Source: Bacteroidetes bacterium HGW-Bacteroidetes-8
Lineage (GTDB): Bacteria; Bacteroidota; Bacteroidia; Bacteroidales; UBA932
Direction of reading: 5' to 3'
NCBI GenBank assembly: GCA_002840895.1
Contig: PHCZ01000006.1
Location: 300,938-364,937, forward strand
Length of the DNA: 64,000 bases
Below, piece by piece: positions 1-8,372 of the stretch. The position numbers were made by a program, and so were the translations under genes. Below the pieces are notes generated by a model. The model worked only from the letters and a program-made list of their open reading frames with translations, was not told the DNA's origin and searched no databases. Each line of letters begins with the position of its first letter. Position 1 is the first letter of the stretch.

Positions 1-532
1 TAAGTGTCTTCATATAATGTATTGTAACTTTTCATTCCAAAAAAGGGGATAATGTACTGGCTTAAAAGACTATTCAGATGTAAATATAAAAATTTTTCGT
101 CTTAATCACGCACCCGTGCGGGGTGTTAGTCCAGACACTGTCTGGACAATGGGATTCTCTTTAATGCTTCAGTCCACGCATCCGCGCGGCATGCTCAAGT
201 ATCCTCCACTTATATAGCTGTAACGCTCATAGAATCAAATTTGAATTGTTGTTTTCCTGGAAAATATTTAAAAGTTGAATTTACTATTTGAATTCAGGGG
301 TGTAAACAAATTAATTGACATAAATTGTCAAAATATCACAGTAATCTTGCAGGAACCTTGCAGGAACCCAATACCAGCAATGGAAAGCAGAAATGTGAAT
401 AATATTTAATATATTTTGTTGACTGTTAAGGGTTTTTGTTATATCTTTAAAAAACAAAAAAAATGTCAAAATCAATTACCCGATTCTAAACATCCAAATT
501 TATATTTTTAACTATTCAAACATATATATAAT
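1..532. other. Intergenic region upstream of the cas operon
   Basis: No convincing gene is seen here. The stretch is AT-rich except for a GC-rich island at about 107-193 that contains three short palindromes. A tandem 11-bp repeat CTTGCAGGAAC lies at 346-356 and 357-367. A 6-bp inverted repeat TTGACA/TGTCAA with a 5-nt loop spans 315-331. The promoter of the cas operon should lie in the second half, but no exact TAnnTTTG box was found, so no promoter is called. Confidence 0.6.
107..193. repeat. Palindrome cluster with an imperfect 19-bp direct repeat
   Basis: Three perfect short palindromes sit in a GC-rich island within AT-rich DNA. They are CGCAC-CC-GTGCG (109-120), GTCCAGACA-C-TGTCTGGAC (129-147) and CCGCGCGG (182-189). 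The first and third lie inside an imperfect direct repeat, CACGCACCCGTGCGGGGTG (107-125) and CACGCATCCGCGCGGCATG (175-193), which match at 15 of 19 positions. The function is unknown. A protein-binding site, an element boundary or a recombination target are all possible. Confidence 0.55.
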
Positions 533-1189
533 ATGAGAATTCATTTAAAAATTAAAACAGCAAATACACTAATCCCATTTAACCACCAGCATTTGCTTAC
601 TGGAACAATTCATAAATGGTTGGGTTGGAACAATGAACACGGAAATCTTTCACTGTATTCGTTTTCTCAACTTTCTGGTTGCTCAGTTACTGACAATGGA
701 TTTACGTTTAAATCTGCAACATCTATGTTTTTCAGTTCTCACGACTCTATTTTAATAAAGACAATGATATCAGGAATTCAGAAAGATGCAGATATGTTTA
801 ATGGTCTTACAGTAACAGATATAATTATGCAAGATGACCCCGATATGACATCCCGTAATCTATTTTATGTAGCCAGCCCAATCTTTATTAAAAGAAGAGT
901 GGGAGAAAGGGATGATCATATAATATACAATGACTCTCGAGCAAATGGGTGCTTAAAAGAGACTCTTATATCCAAAATGGAAAAAATAGGACTGAATGAC
1001 GAATCATTAGTTATTATGTTTGATGACAAATATCCTAAAGCAGGAACTAAAATGATTGCCTATAAAGAAGTCGAAAACAGATGTAGCTGGTGTCCGGTTA
1101 TTATCGAAGGCAAGCCAGAAACAAAACTGTTTGCCTGGAATGTAGGACTTGGAAATTCAACAGGAATAGGATTTGGATCAATTAAATAA
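533..1189 (+). CDS. cas6: CRISPR-associated endoribonuclease Cas6
   Basis: Cas6 cleaves the repeat in the pre-crRNA and leaves the repeat-derived 5' handle on each crRNA. The 218-aa protein ends in a glycine-rich loop, GLGNSTGIGFGSIK (residues 205-218), which is the RAMP/Cas6 signature. The N-terminus (RIHLKIKTANTLIPFNHQHLL) fits the first ferredoxin-like fold strand. It is the first gene of a tightly packed + strand cas operon, 6 bp before cas5. The expected handle from the downstream array would be ATTGAAAC. The catalytic histidine cannot be fixed by eye. Identity rests on the C-terminal motif, the length and the context. Confidence 0.9.
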   Translation: MRIHLKIKTANTLIPFNHQHLLTGTIHKWLGWNNEHGNLSLYSFSQLSGCSVTDNGFTFKSATSMFFSSHDSILIKTMISGIQKDADMFNGLTVTDIIMQDDPDMTSRNLFYVASPIFIKRRVGERDDHIIYNDSRANGCLKETLISKMEKIGLNDESLVIMFDDKYPKAGTKMIAYKEVENRCSWCPVIIEGKPETKLFAWNVGLGNSTGIGFGSIK

Positions 1190-1195
1190 AATAGT

Positions 1196-1741
1196 ATGTA
1201 TTACATCGTAAAATTTTCTGGTCCTTTTGGGTTTATCAAGCCTTGGACCGCAGTGAGAGACGGAAAAACATTTAGCCAGCAATTTCTTACACCATCCATA
1301 GTTGAAGGAATAAGACAAAAATTGGAAGTCAGTTCCATTGTAAGGCATAAACTAAGATACAAATCAATCAGCATTCAACAAGAGCAAACCCAAACTAGAG
1401 GTTGGGCAAAGCAATCGCAATTAAAAATGATGGTTCGTAATCAATCTATCCTTGAGCGTGGTGTGATGATAAACCCGATTCTTTACTTGGCATTCGAGAA
1501 AGAAGAAGATGCTCATATTAGCGTAAAACAACACATTTGCCTATGTCGAAATGAAGACATACTCTTCCCCGATTCTGAGATTATTCAAATGGAAGAAGCT
1601 GCATTTGAAAATCTAACAGGATTTGAATTAAGGTTTGGACAAACTGAAAAGTCCTTTTTGGTAGGTTTTAACCGATTCAATGAGGCTAAACCAATGTATG
1701 GATGGTTAGAAATTTCGGGTAACCCGGTTAGTGGAATGTAA
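1196..1741 (+). CDS. cas5: CRISPR-associated protein Cas5 (type I)
   Basis: Cas5 is a RAMP subunit that caps the crRNA 5' handle in the Cascade interference complex. The N-terminus (VKFSGPFGFIKPWTAVRD, then TFSQQFLTPSIVEGI) matches the Cas5 pattern of a beta strand, a GPFA-like turn and a short helix with a proline-serine start. At 181 aa it is on the short side for the family. Its stop overlaps the cas3 start (TAATG), indicating translational coupling. In canonical I-B operons cas5 follows cas7, so its position between cas6 and cas3 is atypical. The sequence resembles the short Cas5 versions of Porphyromonas-type loci, but the subfamily is an inference. Confidence 0.8.
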   Translation: MYYIVKFSGPFGFIKPWTAVRDGKTFSQQFLTPSIVEGIRQKLEVSSIVRHKLRYKSISIQQEQTQTRGWAKQSQLKMMVRNQSILERGVMINPILYLAFEKEEDAHISVKQHICLCRNEDILFPDSEIIQMEEAAFENLTGFELRFGQTEKSFLVGFNRFNEAKPMYGWLEISGNPVSGM

Positions 1742-3882
1742 TGAAAAACCTTAACCACATATTAGCGAAAGGAGAAGAACACGGCCAAGTCACATTGGTC
1801 CAACATTTAACGGAAGTCTCTTTACTTGCCGAAAAAGTTGCACAATATCTTGGGTTAGATACATCGATAGCTAGAAAAGGAGCTATTCTTCACGACATTG
1901 GCAAAACGAGTTCTCTTTTTCAAAAAACATTGACAAAGAGCTTTCAACGACCTCCCGGATTTTTATTTCGACACGAACTGGCTTCATTGTTTTTTATTTC
2001 ATTGCTGAATGAAGAAGAAAAGTATCCTATAATTGATATGATTGTGGCTCACCACAAATCGATTTATAAAGATATAGGTGGTAAAGGTTTACTCGATTTA
2101 GATGAAAATGATCCCGAGTGTTTTCAAAGGCACATCATCGGTTTTGACGATTGGAGTAAGGATGCATTGTCTATACTTCAACATTTCAATTTTGAAACTA
2201 AACCAATCACTTTTCAGCAAGCCAATGAGAGTTTTTATGAAGTGGTTGAATATTGCCAATCAAAAAAATACGGCTATTCCCAATGGAAAGGTGTTTTGAT
2301 TGCTGCCGACCATTTGGCCTCAGCAATAAGCGGCTATATTAAACCTTTGGAGAAAAAGCTTTTTGTTTTACCTGATTTAACATATTACCACTCCAGAAAA
2401 AATGAGTTGTACAATCTATCGATGATTTCGACAGATGATAAACGAAAGCACACATTGGTTACAGCCCCAACCGGAGCCGGAAAAACAGACTTTTTAATTC
2501 GTCGTTGTAGAGGGCGTGTGTTTTACACCCTACCGTTTCAGGCATCGATTAATGCTATGTATGAGCGAATTAAGGATGATTTGAAAAATACAGATGCTGA
2601 TGTTCGTTTACTGCATTCGGCTTCAAGTATCAAGTTGGAGAATGGAAAGGTTGAAGAGAAGATACTTCAGCGCCATATTGGTGCTTCAATTAAAGTACTT
2701 ACTCCGCATCAAATGGCTTCGTTAGTATTTGGAACAAAAGGTTATGAAGCGATGATAGTAGACATTAAAGGGTGCGATATTATTCTGGACGAGATTCACA
2801 CCTATTCAGAAACTACCCAAGCCATTGTTTTAAAGATTGTAGAAATTCTTTGTGACATTGGTTGCAGGGTACACATTGGAACAGCTACTATGCCATCGGT
2901 TTTATATTTCCGATTGGTTGATATACTGGGAGGTGCAGATAATATTTACGAAGTAAAACTTTCTGATGAGGTCTTGGATACGTTCAACAGGCATATTATC
3001 CACAAAGCCGATTCAATTGGATCACTGAGCAACATTATAGATGATGCCATTTACCGAAATCAAAAAATCCTGATAGTTTGCAATCAGGTGAAACGGGCTC
3101 AGTCACTATTTAATGATCTATCTGAAAGGTATCCTCGTGTTGAAAAAATGTTGGTACATAGCCGTTTTAAACGAGGTGTGCGTAGCCAATTAGAATCCGA
3201 TCTGCGAAACATTTACAACAATAGCACCGAAGCTTGTTTGGTGGTTTCAACACAAGTTGTTGAAGTGAGCCTAGATATTAGTTTTGACCTGATGGTTACC
3301 GAATGTGCCCCAATTGACTCTTTAATTCAGCGGTTTGGGCGTATCAACCGCAAGCGTTCAAAAGAAACAATCGGGCACTACAAACCAATCTATGTACTAG
3401 TACCACCCATAGATAAAACCGATGCTCTGCCTTATGGCTTAGAGGTATTGCAACGAACTTATGAAGCTTTGCCCAATGGCAATTTGATGAAAGAACGGGA
3501 GGCGCAATTAATGATCGATTCCGTTTATCCTTCTATTGAATTTGTTAACATCGATTTGAATGCTGTGTTCAAAGATGGAAAATGGATGATCAAAGAGCTT
3601 AGACACAACTCAAAATCGGCACTTCTGGAAACGCTGGATATTGATTCGGTTGCCTGTATTGTCGAAGCTGACAAAGGCTTTTACGACACTGCGCCTTATG
3701 AAGAACAGGCAAAAATGGAAATTCCGGTTTCGTACCGATCGGTGGCATATCGGGGGTTGGACAATTCTACAAGCGGCTCAAAGCCCTTTATCATTCCATC
3801 AAAGGCATACGATAATGAATTTGGCTTTCTGGGTGAATTTGCAAAGCCTGAGTTTTACAATGTTTCATTACGATTTTTATAA
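1741..3882 (+). CDS. cas3: CRISPR-associated helicase/nuclease Cas3
   Basis: Cas3 is recruited to Cascade-bound target DNA and unwinds and degrades it. The 713-aa protein has an N-terminal HD nuclease domain (H22, H51-D52 in ILHDIGK, RHELAS, and AHHK near residue 104). An SF2 helicase core follows, with Walker A TAPTGAGKT (K248), a DEIH box (ILDEIHTYSE, about residue 350), motif III GTATMP, motif V STQVVEVSLDISFD (about 503) and motif VI QRFGRINR (about 530). All key nuclease and helicase motifs are present, so it appears intact. The start codon overlaps the cas5 stop. Confidence 0.95.
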   Translation: MKNLNHILAKGEEHGQVTLVQHLTEVSLLAEKVAQYLGLDTSIARKGAILHDIGKTSSLFQKTLTKSFQRPPGFLFRHELASLFFISLLNEEEKYPIIDMIVAHHKSIYKDIGGKGLLDLDENDPECFQRHIIGFDDWSKDALSILQHFNFETKPITFQQANESFYEVVEYCQSKKYGYSQWKGVLIAADHLASAISGYIKPLEKKLFVLPDLTYYHSRKNELYNLSMISTDDKRKHTLVTAPTGAGKTDFLIRRCRGRVFYTLPFQASINAMYERIKDDLKNTDADVRLLHSASSIKLENGKVEEKILQRHIGASIKVLTPHQMASLVFGTKGYEAMIVDIKGCDIILDEIHTYSETTQAIVLKIVEILCDIGCRVHIGTATMPSVLYFRLVDILGGADNIYEVKLSDEVLDTFNRHIIHKADSIGSLSNIIDDAIYRNQKILIVCNQVKRAQSLFNDLSERYPRVEKMLVHSRFKRGVRSQLESDLRNIYNNSTEACLVVSTQVVEVSLDISFDLMVTECAPIDSLIQRFGRINRKRSKETIGHYKPIYVLVPPIDKTDALPYGLEVLQRTYEALPNGNLMKEREAQLMIDSVYPSIEFVNIDLNAVFKDGKWMIKELRHNSKSALLETLDIDSVACIVEADKGFYDTAPYEEQAKMEIPVSYRSVAYRGLDNSTSGSKPFIIPSKAYDNEFGFLGEFAKPEFYNVSLRFL

Positions 3883-3894
3883 AACACAAAAAAT

Positions 3895-5208
3895 ATGATT
3901 GCAGCAACTATTGGAAAAATCTTTCTGGACGCTTATAACGAAAAGTTTAAAAGCAACTACTCTGCAAAAGAGTTTTTCGTTGAAAAGTACTACGAGACTT
4001 TCTTTAACCACAACAAGTATATGATGTCTGCGGGCAATTCTCCCTTAGAAAACCCCAAGATTAGTTGGGATAAGATGAGAACGGGACAGATTCCTTATGA
4101 AACCGTTGAGAAGAGAAATAATCGGTTTACTAAAACGGTAGAGAAAATTGATGCAGGACCGGCCGATGCTAGCATTGCCATTGGTTTTCCAACACTGGAT
4201 TTAACCGCCACCACATCGGGCCAGGTAACAAACCTCAATCTTCCAATTGCGACCGATGATATTTATTTATCGTGGATTGGCAGCGGTTTGGGAATTGGTG
4301 TGCAAAGCGGTTTATCACTTCTCTTCAGCAATAAACAGATTTTGCTTGATCTGTTCGAGGGCTGGCAGGTTTATCGCGATTATTTAAACAATACACCTGA
4401 CTTGAGAGGAAACCAAATCAACACGTGGAATGGTCAATGGATTGCACACCGTTACGACAAACTGAGCTATGATGCGACAAGCCCAACAGCATCGTTTAAT
4501 CCGTTTGGTGCAATGAAAGATGAAGGTATGGAAGTAAATTCCCAATCGTGGACAAAAGTTCTAATTGGTATCGCACGCAATTATCCCGAATCAAAGTTAA
4601 TAGCATATGTTTATAGTTTGGGCCAAATGAATATTACAGTGGGCTTTGTTCCATTTGATTTACCCCGTATCCGACAACCTTTCGAACTCTATGACAAGTA
4701 TTTTGGAACAACTAAGCGAGAACAAGTTGAGCAATTATTTGGAACAGCTATGGGCTTTACCAAAGCTTGCCAGATGGGAGCAATTGGTGTAAATGCACTC
4801 GAGCCAAAAGGGTTTCGGGACTGTATGGACAAAGGAGTCGTTCCTAAATACAATTCTACCGAAGAAGAAAAAACAATCAATTTTAATACTTATCAAATAT
4901 GGTTATTAGCTATGTTAAACAATGAACAGTTATGGGGAAAAGCGCAACAGATTGCAACTACCCTCAAATCTTACTCTTTGAGCGATCAAAATGCAAAAAA
5001 AGTAAAAAGCCAAGAAGTAACAAACCTATTGGCATCAGTGAATAAAAAACAATTTATTGAGTCATTAATTCAAATTGTTCAAGGAAGCCCAGAAACAGAT
5101 CAATTGGCAGAAATTGCCGAAATAATCCATACAATGCCAGTAGATAATGTTCCTTATTTTCTAACACTAATTCGATTTCAATACTCTGTAGTAAATAAAA
5201 AATCTTAA
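3895..5208 (+). CDS. cas8: Type I-B-like Cascade large subunit Cas8
   Basis: Cas8 recognises the PAM and anchors Cascade on target DNA. The 437-aa protein has no motif that I can assign from memory. It is called from its position between cas3 and cas7, its size, and its resemblance to the Bacteroidetes Cas8 versions of Porphyromonas-type (PGING/Csp2) loci. It lacks the paired CxxC motifs of Cst1-type Cas8. The C-terminal ~100 residues look all-helical, as expected for a Cas11-like small-subunit domain. An in-frame ATG at 4912 (codon 340) would give a 98-aa product. No separate cas11 gene is present in the operon. The subfamily assignment is uncertain. Confidence 0.75.
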   Translation: MIAATIGKIFLDAYNEKFKSNYSAKEFFVEKYYETFFNHNKYMMSAGNSPLENPKISWDKMRTGQIPYETVEKRNNRFTKTVEKIDAGPADASIAIGFPTLDLTATTSGQVTNLNLPIATDDIYLSWIGSGLGIGVQSGLSLLFSNKQILLDLFEGWQVYRDYLNNTPDLRGNQINTWNGQWIAHRYDKLSYDATSPTASFNPFGAMKDEGMEVNSQSWTKVLIGIARNYPESKLIAYVYSLGQMNITVGFVPFDLPRIRQPFELYDKYFGTTKREQVEQLFGTAMGFTKACQMGAIGVNALEPKGFRDCMDKGVVPKYNSTEEEKTINFNTYQIWLLAMLNNEQLWGKAQQIATTLKSYSLSDQNAKKVKSQEVTNLLASVNKKQFIESLIQIVQGSPETDQLAEIAEIIHTMPVDNVPYFLTLIRFQYSVVNKKS

Positions 5209-5219
5209 AACTAATAACA

Positions 5220-6269
5220 ATGAAATCTTACATCTATTTAAGAGCGTTAAAACACGCCGAACATACTGTTTTCTGTGTACAAGATGGACAAAAAACCTAT
5301 TACGACCCACAGTTTAACCGAGTTGTTGCCTATTCAAGTGGTCAACAAGTAAAACGGTCTATTCTTGATTCGTTGACATCTAACTTGAATGTTGAAATGG
5401 CTCCAATTACATTCAATTACAATGTCACCAAAGATAAACAACTAGAAAATAAAGAACCGTGGTCACCTTGTGATCCAACATATGTAGATCAACTATTAGG
5501 TGGATGGATGCGTGCCGGAGATGGCATCACGGTAAAGCGCCGGAGCCCTTTATCAGTTTCTGCAATGCGACCTATTCATCCATTGTTAGCAGGAACCGAC
5601 AAAGAAAACCTAACATTCGACAGAAGTGATAAACCAGACAGGCATCCCGTGAACGTCAGATTGGGTGATAAATTGATGACTGATGAAGAAATTGAGATAT
5701 TTTTAGAAACCAATAATCGTACATTACCACGAAGAAATTGGATTCCGGATAATGTGAGAACTGGAGGCCTTTTTGTGTATGATGTTGCGATCGATCTTCG
5801 TACACTTTTCTCAGTTTCTATAAATATGCACGAGCCCGAATTATCAAAAGAAAAAATTGAAGGATTAAAAGCTAAAGGTTGGATTGTGAGTGAAAATGTA
5901 TTTGGTAAATGTCTTGTGCTGCCCAAAGAAGAGCGTGAAAAAATAATTCCGGCTTTGGCTAATGCTTTGTTGAACTGGAGAATCACATCTAACCAAGCTC
6001 GCACCTTTAGTTTAATGGAAACTTTAGCTGTGGCTATCAGCGACAACGCCAACAAACTTGCAGGTGCTATTCGAGCAAAACTGATTGAAGACGGGGAAAA
6101 GCCCAAAGCCAAACCAATTATTGACGAAACTGCGGGTGCCGATGTTTTTGTAACACTTCCTTGTTCAAGCTATGTGGTCACGGTTAACGAAAGTGCAGAT
6201 GCCCTTGACCAAGCGGAGCAAAAGCTTATTGACCTAATGTTGGCTTTCGATTACGAAAATCAGATTTAA
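5220..6269 (+). CDS. cas7: CRISPR-associated protein Cas7 (Cascade backbone)
   Basis: Cas7 polymerises along the crRNA spacer to form the Cascade backbone. The 349-aa protein begins with a RAMP-like strand (SYIYLRALKHAEHTVFCV) and has the Cas7/DevR-type segment VAYSSGQQVKRSILDSL near residues 37-53, followed by SAMRPIHPLL near 115. It lies 11 bp after cas8. Its length and N-terminus fit the Csp1-type Cas7 of Porphyromonas-type I-B loci, though that subfamily is an inference. A strong hairpin follows the stop and separates the interference genes from the adaptation genes. Confidence 0.82.
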   Translation: MKSYIYLRALKHAEHTVFCVQDGQKTYYDPQFNRVVAYSSGQQVKRSILDSLTSNLNVEMAPITFNYNVTKDKQLENKEPWSPCDPTYVDQLLGGWMRAGDGITVKRRSPLSVSAMRPIHPLLAGTDKENLTFDRSDKPDRHPVNVRLGDKLMTDEEIEIFLETNNRTLPRRNWIPDNVRTGGLFVYDVAIDLRTLFSVSINMHEPELSKEKIEGLKAKGWIVSENVFGKCLVLPKEEREKIIPALANALLNWRITSNQARTFSLMETLAVAISDNANKLAGAIRAKLIEDGEKPKAKPIIDETAGADVFVTLPCSSYVVTVNESADALDQAEQKLIDLMLAFDYENQI

Positions 6270-6278
6270 TATCACGTA

Positions 6279-6305
6279 GATCGGGCAGTATTTTACTGTC
6301 CGATC
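6279..6305 (+). terminator. Hairpin between interference and adaptation cas genes
   Basis: GATCGGGCAGTA-TTT-TACTGTCCGATC forms a 12-bp stem with a single G-U pair and a 3-nt loop, followed by TTCTT. It sits in the 60-bp gap between cas7 and cas4, the only sizeable gap in the operon. It could be a partial terminator or an mRNA 3'-end protecting structure that lowers cas4-cas1-cas2 expression. The U tract is weak, so full termination is doubtful. Confidence 0.6.
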
Positions 6306-6329
6306 TTCTTATACGCTATATTATTAAAG

Positions 6330-6839
6330 ATGCACGTCACCGGTACTCACTTCAATTATTATCATATATGTCACAGGAAGTTGTGGTTGTTTTCTAATGG
6401 TGTGAAGATGGAGCACACATCCGATACCGTTTATGATGGGAAACTAATTCACGAGAATAGCTATCCACAACGCTCGGCCAAGTATGAGGAGATGGAGATT
6501 GATGGGTGTAAAATTGATTTCTATGACTCTAGGAACAAGGTAATACACGAGATTAAAAAATCGAATAAGATAGAGTCTGCTCACGAATGGCAGGTGAGGT
6601 ACTATATTCATATTTTGGAAAAGAATGGGATCAAGGGTGTGACAGGAATACTGGAGTACCCTACTCTCCGCAGAACACAAGAAGTATCTCTTAGCGAAGA
6701 TGATAAGCTTAAAATATTTGAGTATGAGAAAGAGATAATAAGCATAACCGAGAATGATATCTGCCCACCTGTAATCTGCTCAAAAAAATGTACGCAGTGC
6801 AGTTATTACGATTTTTGCTATGTAGAAGAGATAGAATAA
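6330..6839 (+). CDS. cas4: CRISPR-associated exonuclease Cas4
   Basis: Cas4 is a PD-(D/E)xK nuclease with an iron-sulfur cluster that trims prespacers and selects PAM-correct ones for integration. The 169-aa protein has the expected N-terminal cysteine (C14 in YHICHRKLW) and the C-terminal cysteine triplet C154, C157, C163 in [11 protein letters not shown] central VIHEIKKS supplies the catalytic E-x-K. Other visible motifs are GKLIHE near residue 38 and a QVRYYIHIL helix. It lies directly upstream of cas1 and cas2, as expected for an adaptation module. Confidence 0.92.
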   Translation: MHVTGTHFNYYHICHRKLWLFSNGVKMEHTSDTVYDGKLIHENSYPQRSAKYEEMEIDGCKIDFYDSRNKVIHEIKKSNKIESAHEWQVRYYIHILEKNGIKGVTGILEYPTLRRTQEVSLSEDDKLKIFEYEKEIISITENDICPPVICSKKCTQCSYYDFCYVEEIE

Positions 6840-6864
6840 TATAAATAATAATGAGCTTAAAACT

Positions 6865-7884
6865 ATGAAGAGAACATATTACCTGTTTAATCCCGGCATT
6901 CTACAAAGGAAAGACAACACTCTAAAGTTTACTCCAATAGAGGTGGATGAAAATGGGGAATCCACAAGAGAAGGGCAACCTCGCTATATTCCGGTTGAAG
7001 CAGTAAGTGATTTTTATGTATTCGGATCTCTTCAGGCAAACAGTGCTCTTTACAACTTCCTTGGACAAAATGATATTGCAGTTCATTTTTTTGATTATTA
7101 CGAAAACTATACCGGCTCATTTATGCCTAAGGATTATTTACTTGCTGGCAAAGTAATCCTCTGCCAGGTAAATCACTATCAAAAAGCAGGCAAAAGGCTT
7201 GCTATCGCAAAGAAATTTGTAGAAGGGGCAGCCTATAATATGATTAAAAACCTACAATACTATAACCGTAGAGGTAGAGATATGGTTCCATTAATAGAGA
7301 ATATGAATTCTTTAACAAACCAGATTTCTGATACTTCTGCTATTCCTCAATTAATGGGCATAGAAGGCAATATCAGGCAAATTTATTATGAAGCTTTTAA
7401 TCTTATTTTAAATGAGTATGAAATGGGTGTACGAACTAAACAACCCCCACAAAATGAGGTTAATGCTTTAATTTCTTTTGGGAATATGGTTTGTTACTCT
7501 CTTTGCTTAAGGTCAATTCACCAAACTCAGCTTAACCCAACAATAAGTTATTTACACGAACCCGGATACAGGAGATATTCGCTTGCCCTTGATGTTTCGG
7601 AAATCTTTAAACCAATTATCGTAGATAGGGTAATTTTTAAAGTGCTTAATAAAAAGGAGATTCAAAATAAACATTTCGATTACAACTTAAATAAGTGCAT
7701 TCTTAATCCTTCTGGAAAAAAAATATTTGTTCAAGCTCTTGAAGAGAGACTTTTAGAGACAATACAGCATCGAAGTCTAAAGAGAAATGTGAGTTACAAA
7801 CACCTTCTGAAACTGGAATGTTATAAACTTAGCAAGCATATACTTGACATTGAGGAGTATAAACCATTTAAAATGTACTGGTGA
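6865..7884 (+). CDS. cas1: CRISPR integrase Cas1
   Basis: Cas1 is the integrase that inserts new spacers at the leader-proximal repeat, working with Cas2. The 339-aa protein has an N-terminal beta domain and an all-helical catalytic domain with the metal-binding residues E167 (MGIEGNIRQ), H231 (YLHEPGYRR) and the aspartates of [15 protein letters not shown] (D243, D254). This pattern fits I-B-type Cas1. The stop overlaps the cas2 start (TGATG), so the two are probably translationally coupled. The protein appears complete. Confidence 0.95.
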   Translation: MKRTYYLFNPGILQRKDNTLKFTPIEVDENGESTREGQPRYIPVEAVSDFYVFGSLQANSALYNFLGQNDIAVHFFDYYENYTGSFMPKDYLLAGKVILCQVNHYQKAGKRLAIAKKFVEGAAYNMIKNLQYYNRRGRDMVPLIENMNSLTNQISDTSAIPQLMGIEGNIRQIYYEAFNLILNEYEMGVRTKQPPQNEVNALISFGNMVCYSLCLRSIHQTQLNPTISYLHEPGYRRYSLALDVSEIFKPIIVDRVIFKVLNKKEIQNKHFDYNLNKCILNPSGKKIFVQALEERLLETIQHRSLKRNVSYKHLLKLECYKLSKHILDIEEYKPFKMYW

Positions 7885-8147
7885 TGTATGTGATATTAGT
7901 TTATGATGTTGGAGAAAAGCGGGTTGCAAAAATGCTTAAGTTATGCAGAAAGTATCTTAGTTGGATTCAGAATTCTGTTTTTGAAGGGGAGATAACCGAA
8001 GTAAAACTCAAAGAGCTAATAATAAATGTGAAGAACATTACTTTGGAAGATGCGGATAGTATAATTATTTTTAAAAATAGCGATAAGAAATGGTTAGAGA
8101 AGCAAATAATTGGAAAAGAAAGGAGTAGCTTGGATAATTTTATTTAA
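7884..8147 (+). CDS. cas2: CRISPR-associated protein Cas2
   Basis: Cas2 is the small ferredoxin-fold protein that bridges two Cas1 dimers in the integration complex. The 87-aa product starts [14 protein letters not shown], the typical Cas2 first strand with its conserved aspartate, followed by CRKYLSWIQNSVFEGE, the classic second segment. The ATG at 7884 is preferred over the in-frame GTG at 7881 because it gives the usual TGATG overlap with cas1. It is the last gene before the leader and array. Confidence 0.95.
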   Translation: MYVILVYDVGEKRVAKMLKLCRKYLSWIQNSVFEGEITEVKLKELIINVKNITLEDADSIIIFKNSDKKWLEKQIIGKERSSLDNFI

Positions 8148-8213
8148 AAAAATGTCGAACAAAGCAATTTATTAGAATACCCGATTATTTTCTACTCAAC
8201 TGCTCTCCTCAGA

Positions 8214-8225
8214 AGCTCTTTGACA
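8214..8225 (+). promoter_or_regulatory. boxA-like antitermination element in the leader
   Basis: AGCTCTTTGACA matches the rRNA-operon boxA consensus TGCTCTTTAACA at 10 of 12 positions. boxA recruits NusB-NusE and protects long untranslated RNAs from Rho, and it has been described in leaders of some CRISPR arrays. A 91-repeat untranslated array is a plausible client. The element lies upstream of the best promoter, so it would act only on transcripts starting further upstream. A conserved integration motif is an alternative. Confidence 0.5.
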
Positions 8226-8320
8226 TATTGGAATCCAAATAAATATATACAATTGTCGATCCCACTGAAAAAACATACAATTGGCAGTCGACAAAAAAAC
8301 CTCTCTGTTTTCAAGAATAA

Positions 8321-8358
8321 GAGTGCGCTAAAACATTGATTTAGCGCATTCTTTTTTA
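8321..8358 (+). terminator. Terminator-shaped hairpin just before the first repeat
   Basis: GAGTGCGCTAAA (8321-8332), an 8-nt loop and TTTAGCGCATTC (8341-8352) form a 12-bp stem with one G-U pair, followed directly by TTTTTT (8353-8358). This has the form of an intrinsic terminator and could end read-through from the cas operon 14 nt before the array. Its right arm overlaps the likely array promoter. Confidence 0.65.
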
Positions 8359-8365
8359 ACTTTGC
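8336..8365 (+). promoter_or_regulatory. Array promoter, TTG-N19-TAACTTTG
   Basis: TAACTTTG at 8358-8365 is an exact match to the Bacteroidetes -7 box TAnnTTTG. TTG at 8336-8338, 19 nt upstream, fits the -33 box. Transcription would start around 8370-8373, at the very edge of the first repeat. The spacing and position make this the best promoter candidate in the window. Confidence 0.65.
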
Positions 8366-8372
8366 AAACGGC

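Larger units (their letters stand above)
8148..8372 (+). promoter_or_regulatory. CRISPR leader
   Basis: This AT-rich 225-bp non-coding stretch lies between cas2 and the first repeat. The array reads on the + strand because the repeats end in ATTGAAAC, the typical type I-B 5' handle, so this is the leader side where new spacers enter. It contains a boxA-like element (8214-8225), an imperfect repetition of ATACAATTG near 8248 and 8275 each followed by TCGA, a terminator-shaped hairpin (8321-8358) and an exact promoter -7 box (8358-8365). Confidence 0.8.

Noticed and set aside
8248-8291. Repeated ATACAATTG in the leader as an integration anchor
   Set aside because: The two copies are short and only partly alike. 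No evidence beyond position supports a function.
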